From contig CAJTMZ010000130.1 of assembly GCA_910577445.1 (NCBI GenBank), positions 1 through 9,281 on the forward strand: a stretch of 9,281 nucleotides of DNA, in the 5' to 3' direction. The notes under the pieces are model-generated. The model made no database searches. It was not told where the DNA came from and saw only the letters and a list, made by a program, of their open reading frames with translations. The first letter of the stretch is position 1, and each line of letters starts with the position of its first letter. Source of the stretch: an uncultured Lachnospiraceae bacterium (GTDB lineage: Bacteria; Bacillota; Clostridia; Lachnospirales; Lachnospiraceae). Positions 1 through 5,919 of this stretch are shown here, piece after piece. The position numbers and the translations under genes were made by a program.

Positions 1-320
1 TAAGCCGTACACCATCTGTTTTTCATATCTGGAAACTTAAGCCGCTCATTCAGCAGCAGCCCTAAAAAGCCTCTGGTATCCGATAACAGAACGGGCTTAA
101 CTCCCATGAACGCCGCCACCTTGTAAAACAGTGCTATGTTTTCTGGGTACTCGCAGCCAGTATCACAATAAAGCAGATATATCTTTTCTTTAGGGAAGTT
201 CTTAACCGCCCAGTAAAGCGCCCCCGTGCTGTCTATCCCGTTTGAGTAGCTTACTATTACGCTTGTATACTCCAAATCGCTTAATAATCCCTCTGTCGGT
301 ACTACCTTTGTGCGTGCCAT
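1..320 (-). CDS. PAPS reductase-like PP-loop protein, phage type (3' end outside window)
   Basis: The reading frame starts at an ATG at 318-320 and runs off the left edge after 106 codons, so the C-terminal part is missing. Residues 24-33 read SYSNGIDSTG, a variant of the SGGxDS PP-loop that binds ATP or PAPS in the adenine nucleotide alpha-hydrolase superfamily. A YCDTGCEYPE segment (residues 51-60) follows, then KNRWCT at residues 100-105, which resembles the R-x-C-T segment of phosphoadenosine phosphosulfate reductase-like proteins. In phages and mobile elements such proteins are usually annotated as PAPS reductase family; DndC of DNA phosphorothioation is a distant relative. The start is supported by AGAGAGG eight bases upstream, inside a 20-nt leader repeated before the gene at 846. 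The HTH gene ends 33 bases upstream. The true reaction is unknown: assimilatory sulfate reduction is unlikely in this context, and a nucleotide or DNA modification role is only a guess. The superfamily call is fairly firm. Confidence 0.8.
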   Translation of the reverse strand, partial: MARTKVVPTEGLLSDLEYTSVIVSYSNGIDSTGALYWAVKNFPKEKIYLLYCDTGCEYPENIALFYKVAAFMGVKPVLLSDTRGFLGLLLNERLKFPDMKNRWCTA

Positions 321-322
321 TG

Positions 323-342
323 TGTTTACCTCTCTTTCGTTG
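323..342 (-). repeat. 20-nt leader/RBS repeat, copy 1
   Basis: The minus strand reads CAACGAAAGAGAGGTAAACA, identical to 849-868. The AGAGAGG core acts as the Shine-Dalgarno of the PP-loop gene. The ATG begins exactly two bases after the repeat, as at the other copy. Confidence 0.8.
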
Positions 343-353
343 CCCCTCTGGGT

Positions 354-545
354 TTAAAGTGTCGCCTGCGCTACGTCTGCTGTATATGTGTGCTGGTCTG
401 TGCCGCTGCGGTTAAGTTCCTTGTAAATCGTATCTCTATGCACTCCCAGCGCTCCTGCAATCATTACTACGCTGTCGCCAGCCTTAAGCATCTTTTCTAT
501 TGTCCGTCTGTCCTCATAGCGTAATCTTTTATACTTCCTTGCCAC
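354..545 (-). CDS. Small stand-alone helix-turn-helix protein (HTH_38 / IS30-like)
   Basis: A 63-residue protein, taken from a GTG at 543-545 because AAAGGAG lies ten bases upstream. An in-frame ATG at 611 would add 22 residues but has no comparable ribosome binding site and lies deep inside the preceding gene. Residues 10-45 (YEDRRTIEKML, then AGALGVHRDTIYKELNR) match the HTH seen at the N terminus of IS30-type transposases (HTH_38), with the second helix at about GVHRDTIYKEL. No transposase catalytic domain follows, so this is not a transposase. It is probably a small DNA-binding protein of a phage or other mobile element, with unknown target. The start overlaps the end of the upstream 105-aa gene by 17 bases, which suggests translational coupling. 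Confidence 0.7.
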   Translation of the reverse strand: MARKYKRLRYEDRRTIEKMLKAGDSVVMIAGALGVHRDTIYKELNRSGTDQHTYTADVAQATL

Positions 546-846
546 CGTCCCCGCTCTCCTTTCTTTCAACCTTGAAAAGCCAGTCTGTTTCATTTTCCGT
601 AACCAGCCCATAATATTTATCAGTTCTGGTAAAGCAATACTCTACGCCGTAAAACTGCTGTATTGCCATTTTGTAAACTTCCCACTGTGCTTGACACCAG
701 TCCGCTACTTTTCTGCTCCGCTTATACTCGTCCGTATAATATGCGTGCCGTCTGCAAGCATCTAACGCTATATCCCAGCTTGTTATACAATCCTTTAAAC
801 TGCTGCCTAACTCTGTCTTTAAAAATCTCTCTTTGTTCAACTTCAT
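529..846 (-). CDS. Hypothetical phage-like protein, 105 aa
   Basis: I do not recognise this protein. The ATG at 844-846 is preferred over an in-frame start at 906 because it has AGAGAGG eight bases upstream and because the identical leader sits at the same distance from the PP-loop start. The predicted product is charged and soluble, rich in Lys, Arg, Glu, Trp and Tyr, largely helical by composition, with no signal peptide or membrane segment. It contains several Cys and aromatic residues (for example ADWCQAQWEVYKMAIQQFYG, about residues 48-67) but no metal-binding spacing that I can identify. It is the first gene of the phage-like block and overlaps the next gene by 17 bases. The size, packing and neighbours are typical of early or middle phage genes. 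Confidence 0.65.
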   Translation of the reverse strand: MKLNKERFLKTELGSSLKDCITSWDIALDACRRHAYYTDEYKRSRKVADWCQAQWEVYKMAIQQFYGVEYCFTRTDKYYGLVTENETDWLFKVERKESGDGGKEV

Positions 847-848
847 AC

Positions 849-868
849 TGTTTACCTCTCTTTCGTTG
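849..868 (-). repeat. 20-nt leader/RBS repeat, copy 2
   Basis: Identical to 323-342 (CAACGAAAGAGAGGTAAACA on the minus strand) and placed two bases before the ATG of the 105-aa gene. It supplies that gene's ribosome binding site. Confidence 0.8.
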
Positions 869-870
869 TA

Positions 871-908
871 AAAAAATAAGCGTGTCAGAGTTTTTACACT
901 CTGCACGC
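871..908 (-). terminator. Terminator-like hairpin, possible attenuator
   Basis: On the minus strand GCGTGCAGAGT pairs with ACTCTGACACGC (one bulged A) around a GTAAAA loop, spanning 880-908. TTATTTTTTT follows at about 870-879. This is the form of a Rho-independent terminator for minus-strand transcription. It ends only about ten bases before the Shine-Dalgarno of the gene starting at 846, leaving no room for a promoter between them. A simple end-of-operon role is therefore doubtful, and attenuation or antitermination is plausible. On the plus strand the hairpin is followed by a weaker pyrimidine-rich stretch. Confidence 0.65.
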
Positions 909-933
909 TCTTCTTTTTCTCTGCTATTTCAAT

Positions 934-979
934 AAAAAAAAGAAATTCGGCAGAGGTCTAAAACCTCTTGTCGAATTTC
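934..979 (-). terminator. Rho-independent terminator after the yciI-like gene
   Basis: GAAATTCG (972-979, minus strand) pairs perfectly with CGAATTTC (942-949). An inner imperfect stem (AAGAGG with CCTCT) surrounds a TTTTAGA-type loop. Eight T residues follow directly on the minus strand (934-941). It lies about 85 bases downstream of the yciI-like stop and is the likely end of the regulator transcript. Confidence 0.8.
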
Positions 980-1061
980 ATTCTAAAACTAACCATTTTT
1001 CTCTTCATTTTTATTTAATTTTTTCTCTTCAATTTTTATCTTAAGTTATGCAGCACTTTTC
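980..1061. other. AT-rich intergenic spacer with short direct repeat
   Basis: This spacer lies between the yciI-like stop and its terminator. It holds an imperfect direct repeat with a 24-base period: TTTTTCTCTTCATTTTTAT from 996 and a near copy from 1019 with one inserted A. I see no gene or convincing promoter in it. A 16-codon ORF on the minus strand (1007 to 958) runs into the terminator stem and is probably chance. Confidence 0.5.
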
Positions 1062-1361
1062 TCACAGCAAATAATTGTTATCTTTATCTGCCACCTGCAG
1101 CGCAGCCAGCGTATACGTCGCAAATCCCTCCGCAACAAGAGGCTCCTGCTTACACAGCGCTTCGGCCTCCTCATAGCTTTGTGTTTTAAAAACAACCATA
1201 CCGGCAACTCCCGGATAGCCTTTGAAAGGGCCGCAAAGCTCTATTTTGCCGTCGGCGTCTAAAATTCTCAGATTTTCCACGTGCCTTGTAATCACAGCTT
1301 TGGTAACTTTGTTAAACGTTTTCCCTTTTTTAATAAGCATCACATACAACCATTTTTCCAT
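1062..1361 (-). CDS. YciI-like (YCII-domain) protein, 99 aa
   Basis: A small single-domain protein of the YciI/dimeric alpha-beta barrel type. Residues 1-10 form the first strand (MEKWLYVMLI). H27 in RHVENLRIL is the conserved His of the family. GKIELCGPF (residues 38-46) matches the usual G-x-x-x-x-x-GPF segment, and SYEEAEAL plus EPLVAEGF (residues 62-80) match the helix and DPf-aG segment. The family usually has Asp before that Pro; here it is Glu (E73). The start chosen is the ATG at 1359-1361, with GGAGG seven bases upstream; the upstream ATG is only one base from the Shine-Dalgarno and a TTG further up has no site. It lies 66 bases after the WYL regulator with no intervening terminator, so co-transcription is likely. 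YciI-family enzymatic function is poorly defined, and I assign none. Confidence 0.75.
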   Translation of the reverse strand: MEKWLYVMLIKKGKTFNKVTKAVITRHVENLRILDADGKIELCGPFKGYPGVAGMVVFKTQSYEEAEALCKQEPLVAEGFATYTLAALQVADKDNNYLL

Positions 1362-1427
1362 ATTCATGCCTCCATTTAAATACAATTTTCCCTCTGCGGA
1401 CAGCGGCGCGTCAGAAATACCCTCAGG

Positions 1428-2336
1428 TTAAGAATAAATCCTGACAATATCGGCGGCTTTTTCTTTCAGCATAACGCGGGCACTCTCCGGCTCTATGACT
1501 TCAACATACTTTCCAAACGACAAAAGATAATGCATCGTCCAGTTATTCAGTTCATATTGAACCGTAACGTAATAGTTCCCATCCCCGCCCAGGCAGACCT
1601 GGCTTTCCTGAAATTCATCGTACAGCCTGTGTGCGATTAAAGGGGAAAACTTCAGCTTCAAAAAGGGAATGCCGCATTCCTCTCCGCCCTCCGACTCTAT
1701 TTTATAATCCAACGGCAGACGGCGTTCAAAAACTTCCGGCATCACCTGAAGGCGCTTCATTCTGGACAGGCGAAAAATTCTGATTTCCTCTTTGTATCTG
1801 CAGTATCCGATGATGTACCAGGCGTGAGACTTAAAAACCAACCGCAAAGGCTCGATTACTCTCTCTGACTTTTTAAGCTCAGAATTAAAGTAGTCGAATG
1901 TGATTACCTGCTGACCAAGAATCGCGTTTTTCAGCTCGTTAAATCTGATTTTTTCTTTTTCACCGCTTCCCCAGTATGTAAAATCCACATCAAGCCATTT
2001 GGGCTCTGACGCCTTTCTGAAAACGGCTCCGATTTTGCTTAAAGCCGTTTCCGCATCGGGGTGTTTCGCCGCCTGCAATATCTGCAGCCCCTGATAAACG
2101 CTCTGCATCTCCTCTTTTGACAACAGGGATTTGTCAATCGTATAACCTTCTATCAGGGATATGCCCCCACCGGTTCCCTTTGCGGATATCACGGGTATGC
2201 CGGCAATGGACAGAATATTGATATCCCGGTATATCGTTCTTGTTGACACGTTAAATACCCCGGATAATTCCTTTGCCGTAACATGCCCGTGATTGACTAT
2301 ATAAAAAACCATCTGAACCAAACGCTCTATTTGCAC
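1428..2336 (-). CDS. WYL-domain transcriptional regulator (YafY/DeoR-type)
   Basis: A 302-residue protein of the usual length for HTH-WYL-WCX regulators. The N-terminal HTH_11-type winged helix is at residues 5-60 (VTAKELSGVFNVSTRTIYRD, wing around KGTGGGI). The WYL domain spans about 130-205: HAWYIIGY at 171-178 holds the W-Y-(L/I) signature, and FRLSRM at 188-193 is the conserved Arg-rich ligand-binding strand. A C-terminal WCX-like region follows (about 222-302). WYL proteins are ligand-responsive DNA-binding regulators of metabolic, stress or defence genes. Translation starts at a GTG at 2334-2336, with AGGAG eight bases upstream. A TATAAT box and a perfect inverted repeat lie directly upstream, suggesting autoregulation. 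Shared half-sites upstream of the hydrolase gene make control of the catabolic genes likely, though the ligand is unknown. It could instead be a bystander next to the cluster. Confidence 0.88.
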   Translation of the reverse strand: MQIERLVQMVFYIVNHGHVTAKELSGVFNVSTRTIYRDINILSIAGIPVISAKGTGGGISLIEGYTIDKSLLSKEEMQSVYQGLQILQAAKHPDAETALSKIGAVFRKASEPKWLDVDFTYWGSGEKEKIRFNELKNAILGQQVITFDYFNSELKKSERVIEPLRLVFKSHAWYIIGYCRYKEEIRIFRLSRMKRLQVMPEVFERRLPLDYKIESEGGEECGIPFLKLKFSPLIAHRLYDEFQESQVCLGGDGNYYVTVQYELNNWTMHYLLSFGKYVEVIEPESARVMLKEKAADIVRIYS

Positions 2337-2358
2337 CGCCGCCGCTCCTCACTCCGCA

Positions 2359-2364
2359 ATTATA
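2359..2364 (-). promoter_or_regulatory. -10 box of the WYL regulator promoter
   Basis: The minus strand reads TATAAT, 22 bases before the GTG start, giving a very short leader. There is no good TTGACA-like -35; the inverted repeat at 2376-2403 covers that position, consistent with regulated transcription. Confidence 0.55.
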
Positions 2365-2375
2365 CTGTAACATAC

Positions 2376-2403
2376 CAAATGCGACATGTAGCTGTCGCAT
2401 TTG
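2376..2403. promoter_or_regulatory. Perfect 11-bp inverted repeat, candidate operator
   Basis: CAAATGCGACA (2376-2386) and TGTCGCATTTG (2393-2403) are perfect inverse complements around the six bases TGTAGC. The element lies just past the aldolase stop and over the expected -35 region of the regulator promoter. No T-tract follows on the minus strand, so an operator is more likely than a terminator, although a weak terminator role for the upstream operon is possible. Twelve bases (GCTGTCGCATTT) recur at 5800-5811. Confidence 0.6.
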
Positions 2404-2409
2404 ATTAAT

Positions 2410-3351
2410 TTATTTTATACAATATTTTCTAAAAATGCCGTTTGTTATTTTATCCATCACGCGGACTTCTTTTTTGCAGGTGTCCGTTAAGGCCGCACTG
2501 TTTTGTACCCGCGCGTAAATTTCCAGAGGCAGACCCTCAATTTCCTTCAGATGCCATTTGGCGTTTACCGGATACAACTGCCTTTCAATCAAAGAATTGA
2601 GTGTCAGAATGTCCGATACGATTTCAGCCCCGTCCTCCTGATAGTTTTCACACAGCCATACATAAAGCTCCGGATGAAAATTAGCCATTACTCCGCAATA
2701 ACCGGCCGCGCCGGCAGCAAGTGACTCTAAAAGCGTCGCTGTATTTGCATTGAACAACTGTATACTGCTGCCTTTAATCTGATGCAGTTTTTTCCGGATA
2801 ATATCGATGCTGCAGCAGGTATCCTTAATGAAGAAAAATCTCCCGGTATCAATCATTGCCTGCAGCTCCTGCTCATTCAGCACCCGTTTGTACGGGTAGG
2901 GACATTCATACATACCGAGTTTCATATCCGCGTCCAGCATAGACAGCAGTTTATGAAGATTTTCAACCCAGATACGGCTGTCTTCCTCCTGAGCCGCCAG
3001 ACGGTTTGAAAGAAGGATTACCGCATCGACGCCCGACTTCCAGACAGCGTTCAGTTCTTCCGCCTGTTTTTCCAGACTGTCCGATATATTGGCGCTTGCA
3101 ATTATAGGTACGCGCCCTTTTGCGGCTTTTACGGTAATTTCCACTATTTTCAGTCTTTCTTCCAGTGTCAGGCAAAATATTTCACTGGACTGACAGGCTG
3201 CGAACAAACCGTTTACCCCGCTTCCAATATACCACTCCGTCAATTTTTCAAGCGCGTTTTCATCTATCTTGTTTTCTGCAGTAAACGGCGTCAGCATCAC
3301 CGGCCAGACTCCTCCTGCATATTCTGTAAAATTTTCCGACATAATTATCAC
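2410..3351 (-). CDS. DHDPS/NAL-family aldolase (not DapA)
   Basis: A 313-residue class I aldolase-type TIM barrel of normal family length. The Schiff-base Lys is probably K176 in FFFIKDT, and the catalytic Tyr is Y148 in LGMYECPYPYKR. The GTTGE-like loop before LTxEER appears as CQSSE (residues 53-57), keeping the Glu but losing the Gly/Thr pattern. By position, P153 falls where E. coli DapA has its carboxylate-binding Arg138, so lysine biosynthesis is unlikely. The family also includes N-acetylneuraminate lyase and 2-keto-3-deoxy-aldonate aldolases, and a keto-acid sugar derived from the imported substrate is the most reasonable guess. The start is a GTG at 3349-3351, with AAAGGA about seven bases upstream; the ATG three codons later is too far from that site. 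Only three bases separate it from the hydrolase stop, indicating tight coupling. Confidence 0.82.
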   Translation of the reverse strand: MIIMSENFTEYAGGVWPVMLTPFTAENKIDENALEKLTEWYIGSGVNGLFAACQSSEIFCLTLEERLKIVEITVKAAKGRVPIIASANISDSLEKQAEELNAVWKSGVDAVILLSNRLAAQEEDSRIWVENLHKLLSMLDADMKLGMYECPYPYKRVLNEQELQAMIDTGRFFFIKDTCCSIDIIRKKLHQIKGSSIQLFNANTATLLESLAAGAAGYCGVMANFHPELYVWLCENYQEDGAEIVSDILTLNSLIERQLYPVNAKWHLKEIEGLPLEIYARVQNSAALTDTCKKEVRVMDKITNGIFRKYCIK

Positions 3352-3354
3352 ATT

Positions 3355-5757
3355 TTAATCCTTTTGAATTATCCAGATTTCGCTGACTGCAAATGCTTTC
3401 AGGGTTCCGTAAACCTGCCATTTTAATTTCAGTGTTCCCGCCGCGTAGCTTTCTTTGGGCAGTTCGTAATCCCATGTGACATCGCTCTTCATTTCTTTTC
3501 TCGGTATGGAGGAGGCTAAAAGTTCATCCCCCGCCCACAGATAACATTCCGTATCCTCTTCCGGCTTCTGCATGTGATGCACCGCTTTCAAAAAAGTATT
3601 GGGATAAAAGACTTTCAGCATATACCGCTTATCCGGAACCAGCCCGTCAAAGCAAACTTCAAGAGGCGTCCCGTATAATGCCGTGGCATTCCATGCCCAT
3701 GTCAAAGGCATGGGAAACTCATAATGCCAGCCTTTCATCTGATGAAACAATCCCATAATACTGTAGATGCTGTGGTCCTTTACGGGCGTTTTCAGATATC
3801 CCGGGTCTTCTTCCCATGTTCTGTACTGCAGTACATGCTTAAAACCTTCCTCCGTACCCAGACAGCAATAAAAGTTCCCTTCCCCCGGATTATTTCTTGC
3901 ATTGAGGCCAAGCAGAGCCGCAACCGCTTCTTCTTCCTTTTCCGTCTTTTCTATCTCCCGGAATTTCATCATCAAATACTGGTATTCATTCAGCGGCATA
4001 TGCGCCGTTTCCAGATAGGCCCCCCTAATCCATCGCTGGCCATGATGCTGCGTTACCGTAAGCTGAATACGGCACTTCTCGTAAAGAGAATCAGACAGCC
4101 TCTGCATTTCATTTAACAGGCTCTCCATAGCCGGAGCGTCTTTTGAAAGGTCCAATATACTTCTGGCCTCTTTTATTGTATTTTTTGCCCCCAACTGTCC
4201 GGCGCGTGAAATAACCTGCCGCGCCCTGTCCTCGTTATCTTTATCGTAAGAAAATTTGTATTTTGTCCAGTAATCCGAATAAACCCTCAGCTTTATCATC
4301 TGGTATCTGTAATTTTCTTTTGTTTCTTTGCCGATAACGTCATCCAGCTTTCGCATATCCCGGTAAACAGCGTCAATGTTATCATTTTCCAGAATCGGCC
4401 CGTCCCAGTTATTCTCCAGACGCAAAATGAGAGCGGCAAGTTCGTCTGCGACATCCGCATCGATAAACAATCGGACATAATCCTTCAGCGTTTCCGATAC
4501 TTCCATTTTACTATCAAAATCCTGGTCGCACCATATAATTTTATTAATATCGTCATGGATTCCTTCCGAATAGGTAATGGCGCCGCACGTATACGGTTCT
4601 GTCATATTATGAATATGTTTCATTGCCCTCGGACGGGCATTGTTCCCCTCCCGGCCCAGTGTCAGCGCAAACGCATTATCCCACATGGGAACCGGGAACT
4701 GGCAATTCGTATTATGGGAAATATCGGGGTAATTCCTTATGTTGTATTTATATTTTTCCGGAAGCATATCCGCCATTTCCTCAATACTATGCTGCTCCCA
4801 TGGGGCAAAGCATACTCCCGTCACCCAGTCCGGCTGCTCTGCTATCGCCTCATAAAATTCGTCATACCATCCAGGCTCCGGCTGAAAATGCTGCGGCGCA
4901 ACCCATACGCCTGCAGAGGGATGATATCTTCGCATAATTTCCGTAAACGCTTCCGTCACCTTCATGGCTTTTGACGGGCGCAAATCTCCCGGGTCTCCTA
5001 ACGGAACGAGGATTGCGTCCAGATAGGGAATCGATGAGAAAACTTTTTCCCTTTCCTTTAATTCCTGATACAGGCCGGCCGGGTTATCGTAGTCTTTTCC
5101 GACATTCGGATACCACAGCCACACGTCCATTTTATACGAATGAATGATTTTGGAAACCGCAATCAAAAGTTCAAAGGGGTCTTCCACAAAGGTACTGGAA
5201 AACAGGGTATCGTCTGTTTTGGGAGGAAGCAGTTCGATTGCGTTTGCGCCAAACAGGGCCATATCTCTTATATATCTTTCATAATCCTGTATTGTCCATG
5301 CGCTATATGTATTATTTTTATCTCTGTATCCCAACTGGTGCCCCCGCAGCGGATACTCGGGCGTCATTGACATATTGCAGATGCCGTCGGAACATATGAC
5401 GCTGTCCTTCTTAGCAGAGATATTGCGCAGTATGCGGGCCATTCCATAAAACTCTCCGCGTTCGTCTTTTCCCAGTACCAAAAGACGTTTTTTTCCATCG
5501 CATTCAATCACTCTTATTCGGAACCCTTCTTTCCCCGGTACGGGAATCTCTGCAAACAGCCCGGCAATGTTTTCTTCATAGTCGATAAGGTTTTTTTCAT
5601 TATAAAACTCTATCGTGGTATTTTCCGAAAGGGGATTGTATCTTAAATCTATCCCGCTTTTCTCAAGAATATCATCGCAGAAAACATGAACTGTCTTTTT
5701 TTCAAACCGGCTCATATATGGTGTAACGCAAACTTTTGCCTTTGATAAATCCAACAT
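3355..5757 (-). CDS. Putative cytoplasmic glycoside hydrolase (GH20b/GH67N-like N domain plus TIM-barrel-like core)
   Basis: An 800-residue protein. Residues 1-125 resemble the zincin-like N-terminal domain found in GH20, GH67 and GH84 enzymes, ending in RLLVLGKDERGEFYGMARIL (91-110). The segment from about 137 to 430 looks like a barrel: PLRGHQLGYRDKN (136-148), the helix YERYIRDMALFGANAIELLP (159-178), VWLWYPN (212-218), VWVAPQHF (284-291) and ITYSEGIHDDINK (394-406). E398, D402 and D403 are acidic candidates for catalysis, but this is inference. A mainly helical part (430-570) and a Trp-rich C-terminal part, probably a beta sandwich, complete it. There is no signal peptide, so it should act in the cytoplasm on imported sugar. 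AGGAGG lies seven bases before the ATG. The aldolase gene follows three bases later. The exact GH family and substrate are not recognisable; alpha-glucuronidase-like or hexosaminidase-like activity are possibilities. Confidence 0.72.
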   Translation of the reverse strand: MLDLSKAKVCVTPYMSRFEKKTVHVFCDDILEKSGIDLRYNPLSENTTIEFYNEKNLIDYEENIAGLFAEIPVPGKEGFRIRVIECDGKKRLLVLGKDERGEFYGMARILRNISAKKDSVICSDGICNMSMTPEYPLRGHQLGYRDKNNTYSAWTIQDYERYIRDMALFGANAIELLPPKTDDTLFSSTFVEDPFELLIAVSKIIHSYKMDVWLWYPNVGKDYDNPAGLYQELKEREKVFSSIPYLDAILVPLGDPGDLRPSKAMKVTEAFTEIMRRYHPSAGVWVAPQHFQPEPGWYDEFYEAIAEQPDWVTGVCFAPWEQHSIEEMADMLPEKYKYNIRNYPDISHNTNCQFPVPMWDNAFALTLGREGNNARPRAMKHIHNMTEPYTCGAITYSEGIHDDINKIIWCDQDFDSKMEVSETLKDYVRLFIDADVADELAALILRLENNWDGPILENDNIDAVYRDMRKLDDVIGKETKENYRYQMIKLRVYSDYWTKYKFSYDKDNEDRARQVISRAGQLGAKNTIKEARSILDLSKDAPAMESLLNEMQRLSDSLYEKCRIQLTVTQHHGQRWIRGAYLETAHMPLNEYQYLMMKFREIEKTEKEEEAVAALLGLNARNNPGEGNFYCCLGTEEGFKHVLQYRTWEEDPGYLKTPVKDHSIYSIMGLFHQMKGWHYEFPMPLTWAWNATALYGTPLEVCFDGLVPDKRYMLKVFYPNTFLKAVHHMQKPEEDTECYLWAGDELLASSIPRKEMKSDVTWDYELPKESYAAGTLKLKWQVYGTLKAFAVSEIWIIQKD

Positions 5758-5799
5758 AGCGGCGCCTCCTTTTTGTTTTTCGCTATTTTATACAATGAG

Positions 5800-5818
5800 G
5801 CTGTCGCATTTAGAAAGC
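5800..5818. promoter_or_regulatory. Operator-like half-site before the hydrolase gene
   Basis: GCTGTCGCATTT (5800-5811) is identical to 2391-2402 in the inverted repeat at the WYL promoter. With the following bases it forms an imperfect palindrome, TCGC-A-TTT-AG-AAA-GCGA. It lies 43 bases upstream of the hydrolase start, in the leader downstream of the candidate -10 box at 5850. Confidence 0.5.
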
Positions 5819-5849
5819 GAGGCTCAGGATAGGGAAAAGCAAATGCCGT

Positions 5850-5855
5850 ATTATA
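5850..5855 (-). promoter_or_regulatory. Extended -10 promoter for hydrolase and aldolase genes
   Basis: The minus strand reads TGGTATAAT, a TGn-TATAAT extended -10, in the 162-bp gap between the binding-protein gene and the hydrolase gene. No clear -35 is present, which extended -10 promoters tolerate. The predicted leader is about 85 bases. A weaker TATAAA lies at 5787-5792, nearer the start. Confidence 0.5.
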
Positions 5856-5878
5856 CCATATCCTGTATACTCGGGTCT

Positions 5879-5889
5879 TAAAGCGACAG
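5879..5889. promoter_or_regulatory. Degenerate operator-like half-site upstream of the -10
   Basis: AAAGCGACAG (plus strand, within 5879-5889) is CTGTCGCTTT on the minus strand, differing from CTGTCGCATTT by one missing A. It lies about 24 bases upstream of the candidate -10 box, a position suited to an activator or to looping with the site at 5800. Confidence 0.35.
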
Positions 5890-5919
5890 TCCCATTGATT
5901 CAAAGCATTATTTTGTTAA

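Noticed and set aside
663..935. Plus-strand ORF of 90 residues.
   Set aside because: It is antisense to the better-supported 105-aa gene and crosses the hairpin region, with no recognisable domain.
958..1007. A 16-codon minus-strand ORF beginning with ATG.
   Set aside because: It has only a weak purine-rich stretch upstream and runs into the terminator stem, so it is probably chance.
1..1061. An insertion sequence, suggested by the IS30-like HTH.
   Set aside because: There is no DDE transposase domain and no terminal inverted repeats; the HTH protein is short and complete.
2376..2403. Reading the perfect inverted repeat as the operon terminator.
   Set aside because: No T-tract follows the stem on the minus strand, and part of the arm motif recurs at another gene start, so an operator fits better.
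3262..3277. A cre-like catabolite repression site (TGAAAACGCGCTTGAA on the minus strand) inside the aldolase gene.
   Set aside because: It deviates from the CcpA consensus at several positions and is fully explained as coding sequence (DENALE).
4555..4974. Plus-strand ORFs of 104-139 residues opposite the hydrolase gene.
   Set aside because: They are antisense shadows within a long conserved coding region, with no family resemblance.
2408..5796. The 13-base string ATTGTATAAAATA found both at the aldolase C terminus and before the hydrolase gene.
   Set aside because: One copy is coding sequence, and an AT-rich 13-mer repeated in 9 kb is expected by chance.
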